Positions 1-6,587 of a stretch of DNA of 8,643 nt are shown piece after piece. A program made the translations under genes and the position numbers. A model generated the notes under the pieces. It searched no databases, had not been told where the DNA came from, and was given only the letters and a program-made list of their open reading frames with translations. Where the stretch lies: assembly GCA_003543635.1 (NCBI GenBank), contig DNAE01000139.1, positions 1 through 8,643 of the forward strand, written 5' to 3'. Source of the stretch: Clostridiales bacterium. GTDB lineage: Bacteria; Bacillota; Clostridia; Saccharofermentanales; Saccharofermentanaceae. Position 1 is the first letter of the stretch. Each line of letters starts with the position of its first letter.

Positions 1-2112
1 TTCATTGCCATGTACCTTTTCGCCACATATACCTGTTATCTGGTCAACACCAGGGAGGATTCCCGGGTGCTGTTTGCCGACAAGACCAGGACATATCTCA
101 TCGACGGGAGCTTTGATGCCAACGATACCCTGTTCGTGGGATCCGATTGGATATTCGTTCCCAACGTCACCTCTGATGACATAGAACAGGGCTACCTGAC
201 CTTCCAGAATTACAGGAACATCCCCTACGCGTCCGAGGTCACCATCGACGAACGCAACGGCTGGAGGGATCTGGGAGAAGAGGCGCAGTGGCATAACACC
301 GACACGGCGCCCGAGCTGAGGGACTACCCCAACGGGATACACTACGATAACTGCGGCGTGTATCTGGCCAGGTTCAAGACTCCCCTTTCCGCCCCCACCC
401 TCAATCTGAACATACCGGAGATCAACGGCAACGCCGAAGTCTACTGCAACGGCATACATATCGGGAGCCTCGGCGACTCCGCCAGCCGCTCGGGGTTATC
501 CATGACCAGCTCCTATAAGAGCATTGCGGTCCCCGTCTCCGACAAGGGCGTATCCGAGATAATGATCGCCGTAAGGACCGACTCCCTGATCAGGAGAGCC
601 GGTATCTGCTCCATACCCGCCATATCCGGCAGTATCATCGACGCCGAGTACAATTCCGCCTCATCGGTCTGGTATGCATTCCAATCCACCCTGGTGATAT
701 TGATCGTCATCGGCGTCGTGGTGGTATCCCGTACCTTCGCCTCCAAGTGGAAGCTTCTGACCATACTGATGCTCCTGACCACATATACCTTCTATCTTGC
801 CAACGACAGGAAGCTCATCAACGTGGATTCCCTGGGAAGGATCGTGGTGAAGTTCATGCTCTCCATCGCCCTTTCCATGTTGTTTTACGGCTTCGTATCC
901 TCCCTTTTCGACAAGTCGGATACGGAGAAGACTCCGAAGTTCTTCAAGCACGACTACAAGATCGTTATAGGGATCGGTCTCGCGCTGGTATTTATCGGTT
1001 GGGCGAATAAGGAGCTCATCACCTCCATTTATCCATCCCTGGTATCCCTCCTGTTCTCGATCCTGGTTTCCGTGGCCTGCATAACGAAGATCATCATCTA
1101 CTACTTGAACGACAAGAACGGCGCCGTGGCACTCATCTCCTCCGTCGCCTACCTCTTCTGTTCCCTGGACATGATAAACGGCGTGGCGGGTATCTACGAC
1201 ATTCCCCTTTACACGGTATTCTTCGCCATGTCGGTCCTTGCCATCGAGATCTATTTCTTCCTGCGCTATGTTAAGCAGTTCAGGGAGCTCAACGATACCA
1301 CGGAGCACCTGCAGTACCTGGTAAGGGAGAAGACCCTGCACATCTCCGAGATCAACAAGGACCTTTACAATACGAACAAGCGTCTCATGGAAAACGAGGA
1401 AGCGCGTAAGAACGTACTCTCCAACGTTTCCCACGACCTGAGGACTCCCATCACCGCCATAAGGGGTTATGCGGAGCTTTTGAGGAGCGCGGGAAAGAAC
1501 ATGACGGATGATCAGAAGAACAACTACCTGGGCAACATCGTCAAGCGTTCAGAGCAGATGGAGAGGATCGTATCCGATATCGTGGAGCTCACCAGGATGG
1601 AGTCCAACGCGGGATCCGAATTCAACTTCACGGAGATCTCCATTGCGGAGCTCTTAGATGAGCTTGTGATGATGTACGAGGGCGACCTTAACGGCACGGA
1701 GAAGTCCATCTCCCTGGAGCTTCCCGACGGAGATGATTTCCTCATCATAAACGCCGATCCCAAGAAGATCAGCCGCGTATTCGAGAACCTCATCAACAAC
1801 GCCATCAACTACACCTACGAGCAGGCGCAGATCAAGGTCAAGGCATATAGGACGGGGGAGGAAGAGCACCCCGACTCCCAGAGGATACACGTCATTATCT
1901 CCGATAACGGTATCGGTATCCCCAAGGAGGAGATAAACAAGATATTCGACCGCTTCTACAGGGCGAAGAATTCCGGCCAAAATATCAAAGGCACCGGTCT
2001 TGGTCTTTCCATCGTAAAAACGATATTAGACCATCACGATGCCGAGATATCCGTGGAGAGTTCCCTGGGATCGGGAACCACATTCCACATTGTCTTCAAG
2101 GCTGCTTCTTAA
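1..2112 (+). CDS. Membrane sensor histidine kinase (7TM-type sensor), 5' end probably cut by window edge
   Basis: Two-component sensor kinase in the cytoplasmic membrane that should autophosphorylate on histidine and pass phosphate to a response regulator not present here (perhaps just upstream). The frame is open to base 1; the first ATG is at 10, inside what looks like a membrane anchor, so the true start is probably outside the window. Counting from that ATG: an extracytoplasmic, beta-rich domain at about 20-215 (a jelly-roll-like part around 105-195); about seven hydrophobic helices at 222-240, 248-264, 277-300, 317-332, 342-366, 372-392 and 399-420; a coiled-coil linker at 422-465; HisKA with the H-box NVSHDLRTP and phospho-acceptor His475; HATPase_c with N-box ENLINNAINY (592-601), G1 DNGIGI (632-637), F-box IFDRFYRA, and G2 GTGLGL (661-666). 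All catalytic boxes look intact. The architecture resembles 7TMR-DISM receptors; the ligand is unknown. The stop overlaps the convergent DUF1858 gene. Confidence 0.93.
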   Translation, partial: FIAMYLFATYTCYLVNTREDSRVLFADKTRTYLIDGSFDANDTLFVGSDWIFVPNVTSDDIEQGYLTFQNYRNIPYASEVTIDERNGWRDLGEEAQWHNTDTAPELRDYPNGIHYDNCGVYLARFKTPLSAPTLNLNIPEINGNAEVYCNGIHIGSLGDSASRSGLSMTSSYKSIAVPVSDKGVSEIMIAVRTDSLIRRAGICSIPAISGSIIDAEYNSASSVWYAFQSTLVILIVIGVVVVSRTFASKWKLLTILMLLTTYTFYLANDRKLINVDSLGRIVVKFMLSIALSMLFYGFVSSLFDKSDTEKTPKFFKHDYKIVIGIGLALVFIGWANKELITSIYPSLVSLLFSILVSVACITKIIIYYLNDKNGAVALISSVAYLFCSLDMINGVAGIYDIPLYTVFFAMSVLAIEIYFFLRYVKQFRELNDTTEHLQYLVREKTLHISEINKDLYNTNKRLMENEEARKNVLSNVSHDLRTPITAIRGYAELLRSAGKNMTDDQKNNYLGNIVKRSEQMERIVSDIVELTRMESNAGSEFNFTEISIAELLDELVMMYEGDLNGTEKSISLELPDGDDFLIINADPKKISRVFENLINNAINYTYEQAQIKVKAYRTGEEEHPDSQRIHVIISDNGIGIPKEEINKIFDRFYRAKNSGQNIKGTGLGLSIVKTILDHHDAEISVESSLGSGTTFHIVFKAAS

Positions 2113-2315
2113 GCTTCCTTGGAAGAAAAGTATTCGTTTAACGCGGAAACTAATGCCTCGCAGTCCATACCATGGACCATGCATGCTTCCTCAACTGTCT
2201 CTCCCGTTGCCAGGGCACAGCCGAGACAATGAAGTCCTGCGCTCATGAGAATGGGTGCTACACCCTGATCTTCCGCAACAACTTCACCGATAATGGTATC
2301 CTTTGTAACGACCAT
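2109..2315 (-). CDS. Small DUF1858 domain protein (cysteine-rich)
   Basis: A 68-residue soluble protein made of a single DUF1858 domain, the fold also found at the N terminus of ScdA/RIC-type iron-sulfur repair proteins and beside some redox enzymes in anaerobes. The diagnostic segment is GLHCLGCALATGETVEEAC, with a CxxC pair at Cys30/Cys33 and further cysteines at 45 and 52; it is followed by an acidic helical tail. The start is well supported: GGAGGAG lies five bases before the ATG at 2315. It is encoded alone, pointing away from HU, and its TAA shares TTAA (2109-2112) with the stop of the histidine kinase. The cysteines suggest metal, cluster or thiol chemistry, but that is inference; the family has no agreed biochemical function. 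The family assignment itself is confident. Confidence 0.88.
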   Translation of the reverse strand: MVVTKDTIIGEVVAEDQGVAPILMSAGLHCLGCALATGETVEEACMVHGMDCEALVSALNEYFSSKEA

Positions 2316-2338
2316 AAAATCTCCTCCAAATTGTATTG

Positions 2339-2344
2339 ATTATA
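2339..2344 (-). promoter_or_regulatory. Candidate -10 element for the DUF1858 gene
   Basis: On the minus strand TATAAT reads across 2344-2339, which would place the transcript start near 2332, about 17 bases before the ATG at 2315. No good -35 hexamer sits 16-18 bases upstream. An alternative is ATGACA (around 2386-2381) with TATCCT 17 bases downstream, which would give a longer leader. Confidence 0.4.
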
Positions 2345-2437
2345 AATAACCGATATAAGGATACACCACCTTGGTCGATTTGTCATATAAATATTGAAAA
2401 ATAAGGCTTAAAGCCCTGTCATATTTGACAAAAACTA

Positions 2438-2466
2438 TTGACTTATCAGCCTTTTCAGTACATAAT
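2438..2466 (+). promoter_or_regulatory. Sigma-A-type promoter of the HU gene
   Basis: TTGACT (2438-2443) and CATAAT (2461-2466) are separated by exactly 17 bases, with 5/6 matches to consensus in each hexamer. Transcription would begin near 2473, giving a leader of about 35 bases that contains the AGGAGG ribosome site at 2495-2500. Confidence 0.8.
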
Positions 2467-2507
2467 TAGCTTGCAAATTGCCAATACGGCTAATAGGAGG
2501 CTATACA

Positions 2508-2780
2508 ATGAATAAAACAGAACTTATTGATGCAATCGCAAATGAGGCTGGTCTTTCCAAGAAGGATTCTGAGGCTGCTCTCAAGGCTACTCTCGGTGCA
2601 ATCTCCGATGCTCTTGCAAACGGCGAGAAGGTTGTCCTTGTTGGTTTCGGTACATTCTCCGTTAAGGAGCGTGCTGCTCGTACAGGTAGAAACCCTGCTA
2701 CAGGTAAGACAATTAAGATCAAGGCTTCCAAGGCTCCCGCTTTCAAGGCTGGTAAGGAGCTCAAGGATAAGGTTAACTGA
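2508..2780 (+). CDS. hup: HU family DNA-binding protein
   Basis: Histone-like HU protein, an abundant homodimeric nucleoid protein that binds and bends double-stranded DNA with little sequence preference. The 90-residue length is normal for HU. Visible hallmarks are the dimerisation helices (3-37), GFGTF at 46-50, and the DNA-clasping arm with RNPATG at 61-66, whose Pro63 sits at the usual intercalating position; the C terminus ends in the expected helix with GKELKDKVN. The ATG at 2508 is chosen over an in-frame ATG at 2478 because AGGAGG (2495-2500) lies seven bases before it and the product then starts MNKTELI, the family norm. The gene stands alone between a strong promoter and a strong terminator. 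Its codons (GCT, GTT, AAG, TCC) differ from its neighbours, as expected for very high expression. Confidence 0.97.
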   Translation: MNKTELIDAIANEAGLSKKDSEAALKATLGAISDALANGEKVVLVGFGTFSVKERAARTGRNPATGKTIKIKASKAPAFKAGKELKDKVN

Positions 2781-2804
2781 TTATAGTATTATCATTGAAC
2801 CTCA

Positions 2805-2834
2805 AGGGATCGCGGATACGCGGTCCCTTTTTTT
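2805..2834 (+). terminator. Rho-independent terminator of the HU gene
   Basis: Ten-base-pair stem AGGGATCGCG (2805-2814) against CGCGGTCCCT (2819-2828), closed by a GATA loop and containing one G-U pair, followed by a run of seven T on the plus strand. The T run overlaps the stop codon of the leftward gene that ends at 2833. Confidence 0.92.
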
Positions 2835-3396
2835 ATGCCGGATCCGAGCGCAGCAGCTCCGACACCTCCAGTGCCAGCTTCTGCACCAGGATCGAAGTCC
2901 TCGTTCCCCCCGCGTTCATCCCGCTGGATTTGACTGCATAACGGATATTCCTCTCCATCTGGGAATAGGACAGCCTCAGGTGGTCTGCCACGGGATTATA
3001 AAGCTCCCTCACGGAGACGTTCTTCATGGCTATCCCCCTGTCCAGGATCATCTTCACCAGGATGAACAAAGCCTTGGTCCCCAGGTGGGAAGGATTGAAT
3101 CCGTATTCGCTCAAGACCTTCCCCACCGCCTCGTTGACGATCCTCTCCTCCGCGGCTTCTCCTCCCATCTCCGTCAGCTCCGTAAACCCCTCCAGGTTCA
3201 GGAACCTGTTAATGGCCTTTACGGCATTCCATTTGTTGCTCCTTCCGTCCACGATATACCTGACCCGTCCCGCCGTATCGGTGACGCCTATTATCCCCCT
3301 CCTCTTGAACATGCGGTTGATATCCGCCAGGAGATTACTGTCACTGCATACGATGTAGATGCCGGTCATGTTTTCCGTATTGAAATAACTGTCCAT
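2833..3396 (-). CDS. Spo0A C-terminal-domain transcription factor with shortened N-terminal domain
   Basis: A 187-residue likely DNA-binding regulator. Residues about 84-187 resemble the Spo0A effector domain: an LGTKALFILVKMIL helix, RELYNPVADHL, then SYSQMERNIRYAVKSS, which matches the recognition-helix region of Spo0A (there TxSRVERAIRHAIE). The N-terminal 70 residues begin like a receiver domain (beta strand GIYIVCSDS, a helix, then VRYIVDGR) but are about half the length of a CheY-like receiver and lack the paired acidic residues. Normal Asp phosphorelay control is therefore doubtful, although the Asp in YIVDGR could be a remnant. The start at 3396 is preferred to the ATG at 3417 because GGAGGAGG lies about ten bases before it; the ATG at 3417 lies directly before that ribosome site. 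The TAA lies within the T run of the HU terminator. Not Spo0A itself; target genes are unknown. Confidence 0.8.
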   Translation of the reverse strand: MDSYFNTENMTGIYIVCSDSNLLADINRMFKRRGIIGVTDTAGRVRYIVDGRSNKWNAVKAINRFLNLEGFTELTEMGGEAAEERIVNEAVGKVLSEYGFNPSHLGTKALFILVKMILDRGIAMKNVSVRELYNPVADHLRLSYSQMERNIRYAVKSSGMNAGGTRTSILVQKLALEVSELLRSDPA

Positions 3397-3451
3397 GCGT
3401 CCCGTTCCTCCTCCCATAAGACAAATATTGCACGGATATCTGCGGTCGGCA

Positions 3452-3486
3452 ATAAAAAAGCCCCGTTTTCGATGAAAATCGGGACT
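3452..3486 (-). terminator. Intrinsic terminator of the ydbC-ligA operon
   Basis: Read on the minus strand, AGTCCCG plus TTTTC pairs with GAAAAC plus GGGGCT around a three-base loop, with one bulged A, and is followed by six T (plus-strand A run 3454-3459). It lies 30 bases beyond the last gene of the leftward operon and also in the upstream region of the Spo0A-like gene, which therefore needs its own promoter. Confidence 0.85.
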
Positions 3487-3515
3487 AATTTGTCGATTTG
3501 GTACTTTTTGAATGT

Positions 3516-3944
3516 TTAAGCTTCCCCCGGGGAATCGGAATCTATGGGGACCGCCTCCGCAGGGGCGACCTCGATCACGTATTTGCTGTATCTCGTGTAT
3601 CTGATCTTGACGTAGGAGCCCTCCTCGGGAAGATCCCTCAAGGGATTGATGAAGTACTTCTCCCCGTCCACGATGAGGTAATTCTTAAAGGCCGACTTCT
3701 CTTCTATGGTGCCCGTGTAGGAGTAGTAGTTCTGTCCCGCCACATCGGTGAGGTCCAGGAGCCTGGGGCCCGTTATCTTGACCATATAGAGCACCGTCAG
3801 GATGCTCACCATGAAGGGTACGAAGTAGGTGAGGGAATGCTTCGTCTGACCCCGGTTATTCCTGTTGGAACCGATGATGACGATGAGGGTCAGGATGAAG
3901 TTTACGAGAAGATGTAATCCGAGATTTGCTAGAAAATACTTCAT
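3516..3944 (-). CDS. Small membrane protein, two helices plus beta-rich soluble domain
   Basis: Unrecognised 142-residue protein, last gene of the operon. Two hydrophobic helices lie at about 5-25 and 38-58, joined by a short polar loop (SNRNNRGQTKH). They are followed by a soluble domain at about 78-125 with alternating beta-strand character (YSYTGTI, YLIVDGEKYFI, SYVKIRYTRYSKYVIEV), reminiscent of a small OB- or SH3-like barrel; the acidic tail is probably disordered. The start at 3944 is chosen because it gives MKYFLANLG, a normal membrane N terminus, with GGAGAG just upstream, and because the stop of the preceding cyclo-ligase gene is two bases before it. The frame remains open farther upstream to 4037, but that extension lies within the cyclo-ligase gene. 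Function unknown; translational coupling to the preceding gene is likely. Confidence 0.75.
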   Translation of the reverse strand: MKYFLANLGLHLLVNFILTLIVIIGSNRNNRGQTKHSLTYFVPFMVSILTVLYMVKITGPRLLDLTDVAGQNYYSYTGTIEEKSAFKNYLIVDGEKYFINPLRDLPEEGSYVKIRYTRYSKYVIEVAPAEAVPIDSDSPGEA

Positions 3945-3946
3945 GG

Positions 3947-4543
3947 TCACTCTCCGGTAAAGACGCACATCACGCAGTCCACACGGTGGTCGTGGCTCTC
4001 CACGGGGAGTGCGGAATAGATCTGGAAGTCGTAACATACGCCCACGGTGAAGGGCATCTTCTTGCCCTCCTTCTCACAGGCGGAAAACCATCTGTCGTAG
4101 TAGCCTCCGCCCTGGCCGAGCCTTAAGCCCTCCTCGTTATAGGCGACGGCGGGAACGATCATGAGATCGATGTCTCCCTTATATATCTTGCGGCAGCCGT
4201 TCCTGGGCTCGGGGATGCCGTATGCGCCCTCGGTAAACTGGGTGGAAGGATCCGTGATCTCATAGAAATCCATGTCATCCCCCTTGACCCTGGGATAACA
4301 TACTGTCCTTCCGTTGGAGGAGAAGAACTCCGCTATGCCGTCGCAGGGGAGCTCGTTATGGACCGACTTATAGAGGGCTATCACCTGCGCATCGGATATG
4401 ACCCTCTTAAGGTCCTTATCCCGGGTGGCGATAAACTGCTCCGACAAAACGGCCTCGGCCTCCCTGATGTCCTCCTCCGAGAGCATCCTTCTTCTTTGTC
4501 TCATGGCCTCTCTGATGGCCGTCTTTCTTTCAGCTTCATTCAT
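3947..4543 (-). CDS. fau: 5-formyltetrahydrofolate cyclo-ligase
   Basis: Cytoplasmic folate enzyme (MTHFS, 5-FCL; EC 6.3.3.2) that uses ATP to convert 5-formyl-THF to 5,10-methenyl-THF, clearing an inhibitory folate and returning it to one-carbon metabolism. The 198-residue length is typical. Signatures: a basic N-terminal helix (REAMRQRRRMLS), NELPCDGI at 63-70 in the substrate region, YGIPEPR near 108-114, the ATP/Mg loop RLGQGGGYYDR at 141-151, and the C-terminal HDHRVDCVMC at 184-193. The ATG at 4543 is preferred to 4558: GAGGG lies eight bases before it, while the ribosome site for 4558 would be only one base away. The start overlaps the ligA stop by eight bases (ATGAATGA), which implies translational coupling. 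The link with ligA is positional; no shared pathway is evident. Confidence 0.93.
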   Translation of the reverse strand: MNEAERKTAIREAMRQRRRMLSEEDIREAEAVLSEQFIATRDKDLKRVISDAQVIALYKSVHNELPCDGIAEFFSSNGRTVCYPRVKGDDMDFYEITDPSTQFTEGAYGIPEPRNGCRKIYKGDIDLMIVPAVAYNEEGLRLGQGGGYYDRWFSACEKEGKKMPFTVGVCYDFQIYSALPVESHDHRVDCVMCVFTGE

Positions 4544-6587
4544 CTTTACTGCCCTCATTCTCCGTCATGGCAAGGAGCTCTTCCTCGTTTATTATCTTGA
4601 TGCCGAGGGTCCTCGCCTTGACTGCCTTGCTTCCGGCAGCTTCTCCCTCCACCAGGTAATCGGTCCTGGAGGATACCGAAGAGACCACCTTTCCGCCGTT
4701 CCTCTCGATGAGATCCGCCGCCTCGTTACGGGACAGGGTGGGAAGGGTTCCCGTTATGCAGAAGGAAAGCCCCTGAAGCTTGGATCCTATATTAACGTTC
4801 TCCCCTTCGAACTTCACGCCGCAGGCCTTGAGCCTTTCCATAAGAGCCCTCGTCTCATCATCATCAAAGAACTCCCTTATGCCGGCAGCGGATATCTCAC
4901 CGATATCTCCCACCTTCACGAGTTCTTCAACGCTTGCTTCCATTATCTTATCCACGGAGCCGAAATACCTCATGAGCTCCTTTGCGGTCGCCTTACCCAC
5001 GTTGGGGATACCCAGGCCCGAGAGGACCTTATCCGCGGGGGTCTCGTTCTTTGCCGTCTCTATGGAGGCAAGGAGCTTATCCGTATTCTTCTCCTTGCCG
5101 ATGAGTCCCTTCTCCACCAGTTCGTCCCGGACGCTTCCCAGTGTGAAGATATCGGATATATCCTTAAGGTAACCGTTTTCCACCAGGGCCTTCACGTATT
5201 CGTAGCCGAAGCCCTTGATGTTCATGGAATCCCTGGATACGAAGTTGAGGATCCTGTTTACCACGGTGCCGGGGCAGGCGGGATTAACGCACTTAAGGTC
5301 CGCCGCATCCTTCTCTCTGGAGAGCTTATGTCCGCACACGGGGCAGGAATCCGGGATGACGTATCTTTCCCAGTCAGCGGGTCTTTTCTCCTTGACGACG
5401 CACTTGACCTTGGGGATGATCTCACCGGACTTGAACACCACAAGGGTGTCGCCGATGCCGATATCCATCTCATCGATGAAGTTCTGGTTGTGGAGGGTCG
5501 CCCTGGACACCATGGTGCCGCAAAGGCTGACGGGCTCGAATACCGCCACGGGTGTGACCCTGCCGGTCCTGCCGGTGTTCACCTCCACGGAAAGGAGCTT
5601 AGTCTCCTTCTCCTCGGGGGGATACTTATAGGCGATGGCCCACCTGGGGAACTTGATGGTTGCCCCGAGCTTCTCCCTGTCCTTGATGTTATTGAGCTTA
5701 ACGACGGCTCCGTCTATATCGTAGGGAAGATCTCCCCTGGCCTCACCTATCTTCTGAATGGCCTCCCAGACCTCATCCTTGGTCTTACACTTATAGTAAA
5801 GATCGATGACCTTCACGCCGTTACTGCGGAGGAATTCGTATCCGTCGGTGTGGGTCTTGAACTCGGTCCCCCTAACCTCCTGGACGTTAAATATGAAAAG
5901 GGAGAGATCCCTGTGCTTGGTGATCCTGGTGTCCTGCTGACGGAGGGTTCCCGCGGCGCAGTTCCTGGGGTTGGCGAACACCTTGGCCCCCTGCTCCTCC
6001 GCTTCGTTATTAACCCTCTCGAAGGCGGCCCTGGTCATGTAGACCTCGCCCCTTATCTCGATATATTCCACGGGATGGGGCATCTTCTTTACCACATCCT
6101 TTATGACCTTGGCGTTCATGGTGACATCTTCGCCCTCGGTTATTCCGTCGCCCCTGGTAACGGCCAGGGTAAGGTCTCCGTTCTCGTAGCGGAGGGCCAT
6201 GGAAAGACCGTCGATCTTGGTCTCCACCAAAAACTCCGTGTCTTCCCCGAGAGTCTCCCTGAGATCGTCCACGAAGGCATCCACCTCTTCCCTGGAGAAG
6301 ACGTCCTGGAGGCTCAACATGGGCACGTTATGCTTAACGGTTACACCCTTCAGTGCCTTCCATCCGACTCTCCTCGAGGGGGAGTCCTCGGTTATCATCT
6401 CCGGGTGTTCCTTTTCTATCTGCTTGAGCCTTTGGTTCATGGTATCGTACTCCAGGTCCGATATCTCCGGCTCATCGTCGTTATAGTAGCGCTCACAGTG
6501 GTAATTGAGCGTCTTCACAAGCTCCCGGTACTCCTGTTCGAGATCGGGCTCGGCAAACAGATTCAACTGACCTTCGATGTCTTTCAT
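4536..6587 (-). CDS. ligA: NAD-dependent DNA ligase LigA
   Basis: Essential replicative ligase that seals nicks between Okazaki fragments and after repair, using NAD+ to adenylate its active-site lysine. The 683 residues match the usual ~670. In order: domain Ia near 10-75 (NYHCERYYNDDEPEISDLEYD, the NMN-binding part); adenylation domain with KIDG at 124-127 (Lys124 nucleophile), TRGDGITEGEDVT, and NPRNCAAGTLRQ; DGAVVK at 292-297; OB domain about 320-400; zinc finger with Cys415, Cys418, Cys433 and Cys438; helix-hairpin-helix region about 440-590; BRCT domain from about 603 to 675. All key residues are present, so the enzyme should be active. AAGGAG lies five bases before the ATG, which overlaps the preceding stop as ATGA (6584-6587). 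A long opposite-strand open frame here is a composition artefact. Confidence 0.98.
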   Translation of the reverse strand: MKDIEGQLNLFAEPDLEQEYRELVKTLNYHCERYYNDDEPEISDLEYDTMNQRLKQIEKEHPEMITEDSPSRRVGWKALKGVTVKHNVPMLSLQDVFSREEVDAFVDDLRETLGEDTEFLVETKIDGLSMALRYENGDLTLAVTRGDGITEGEDVTMNAKVIKDVVKKMPHPVEYIEIRGEVYMTRAAFERVNNEAEEQGAKVFANPRNCAAGTLRQQDTRITKHRDLSLFIFNVQEVRGTEFKTHTDGYEFLRSNGVKVIDLYYKCKTKDEVWEAIQKIGEARGDLPYDIDGAVVKLNNIKDREKLGATIKFPRWAIAYKYPPEEKETKLLSVEVNTGRTGRVTPVAVFEPVSLCGTMVSRATLHNQNFIDEMDIGIGDTLVVFKSGEIIPKVKCVVKEKRPADWERYVIPDSCPVCGHKLSREKDAADLKCVNPACPGTVVNRILNFVSRDSMNIKGFGYEYVKALVENGYLKDISDIFTLGSVRDELVEKGLIGKEKNTDKLLASIETAKNETPADKVLSGLGIPNVGKATAKELMRYFGSVDKIMEASVEELVKVGDIGEISAAGIREFFDDDETRALMERLKACGVKFEGENVNIGSKLQGLSFCITGTLPTLSRNEAADLIERNGGKVVSSVSSRTDYLVEGEAAGSKAVKARTLGIKIINEEELLAMTENEGSKDE

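Noticed and set aside
661..1434. Open frame of 257 codons on the minus strand inside the histidine kinase gene
   Set aside because: Opposite the conserved membrane region of the kinase; the product is rich in Gly, Asp, Val and His with no domain, as expected for antisense frames here.
2113..2126. CTTCC/GGAAG dyad just after the kinase stop as a terminator
   Set aside because: The stem is only five pairs with a two-base loop, has no T run, and lies within the DUF1858 coding sequence.
2527..3519. Open frame of 330 codons on the plus strand covering HU and the Spo0A-like gene
   Set aside because: Overlaps HU out of frame, crosses a strong terminator and runs antisense to a gene with a recognisable DNA-binding domain.
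3947..4037. Extended N terminus of the small membrane protein beginning at 4037
   Set aside because: The extra 31 residues are Arg/Pro-rich, come from out-of-frame cyclo-ligase sequence, and remove the good ribosome site from the ATG at 3944.
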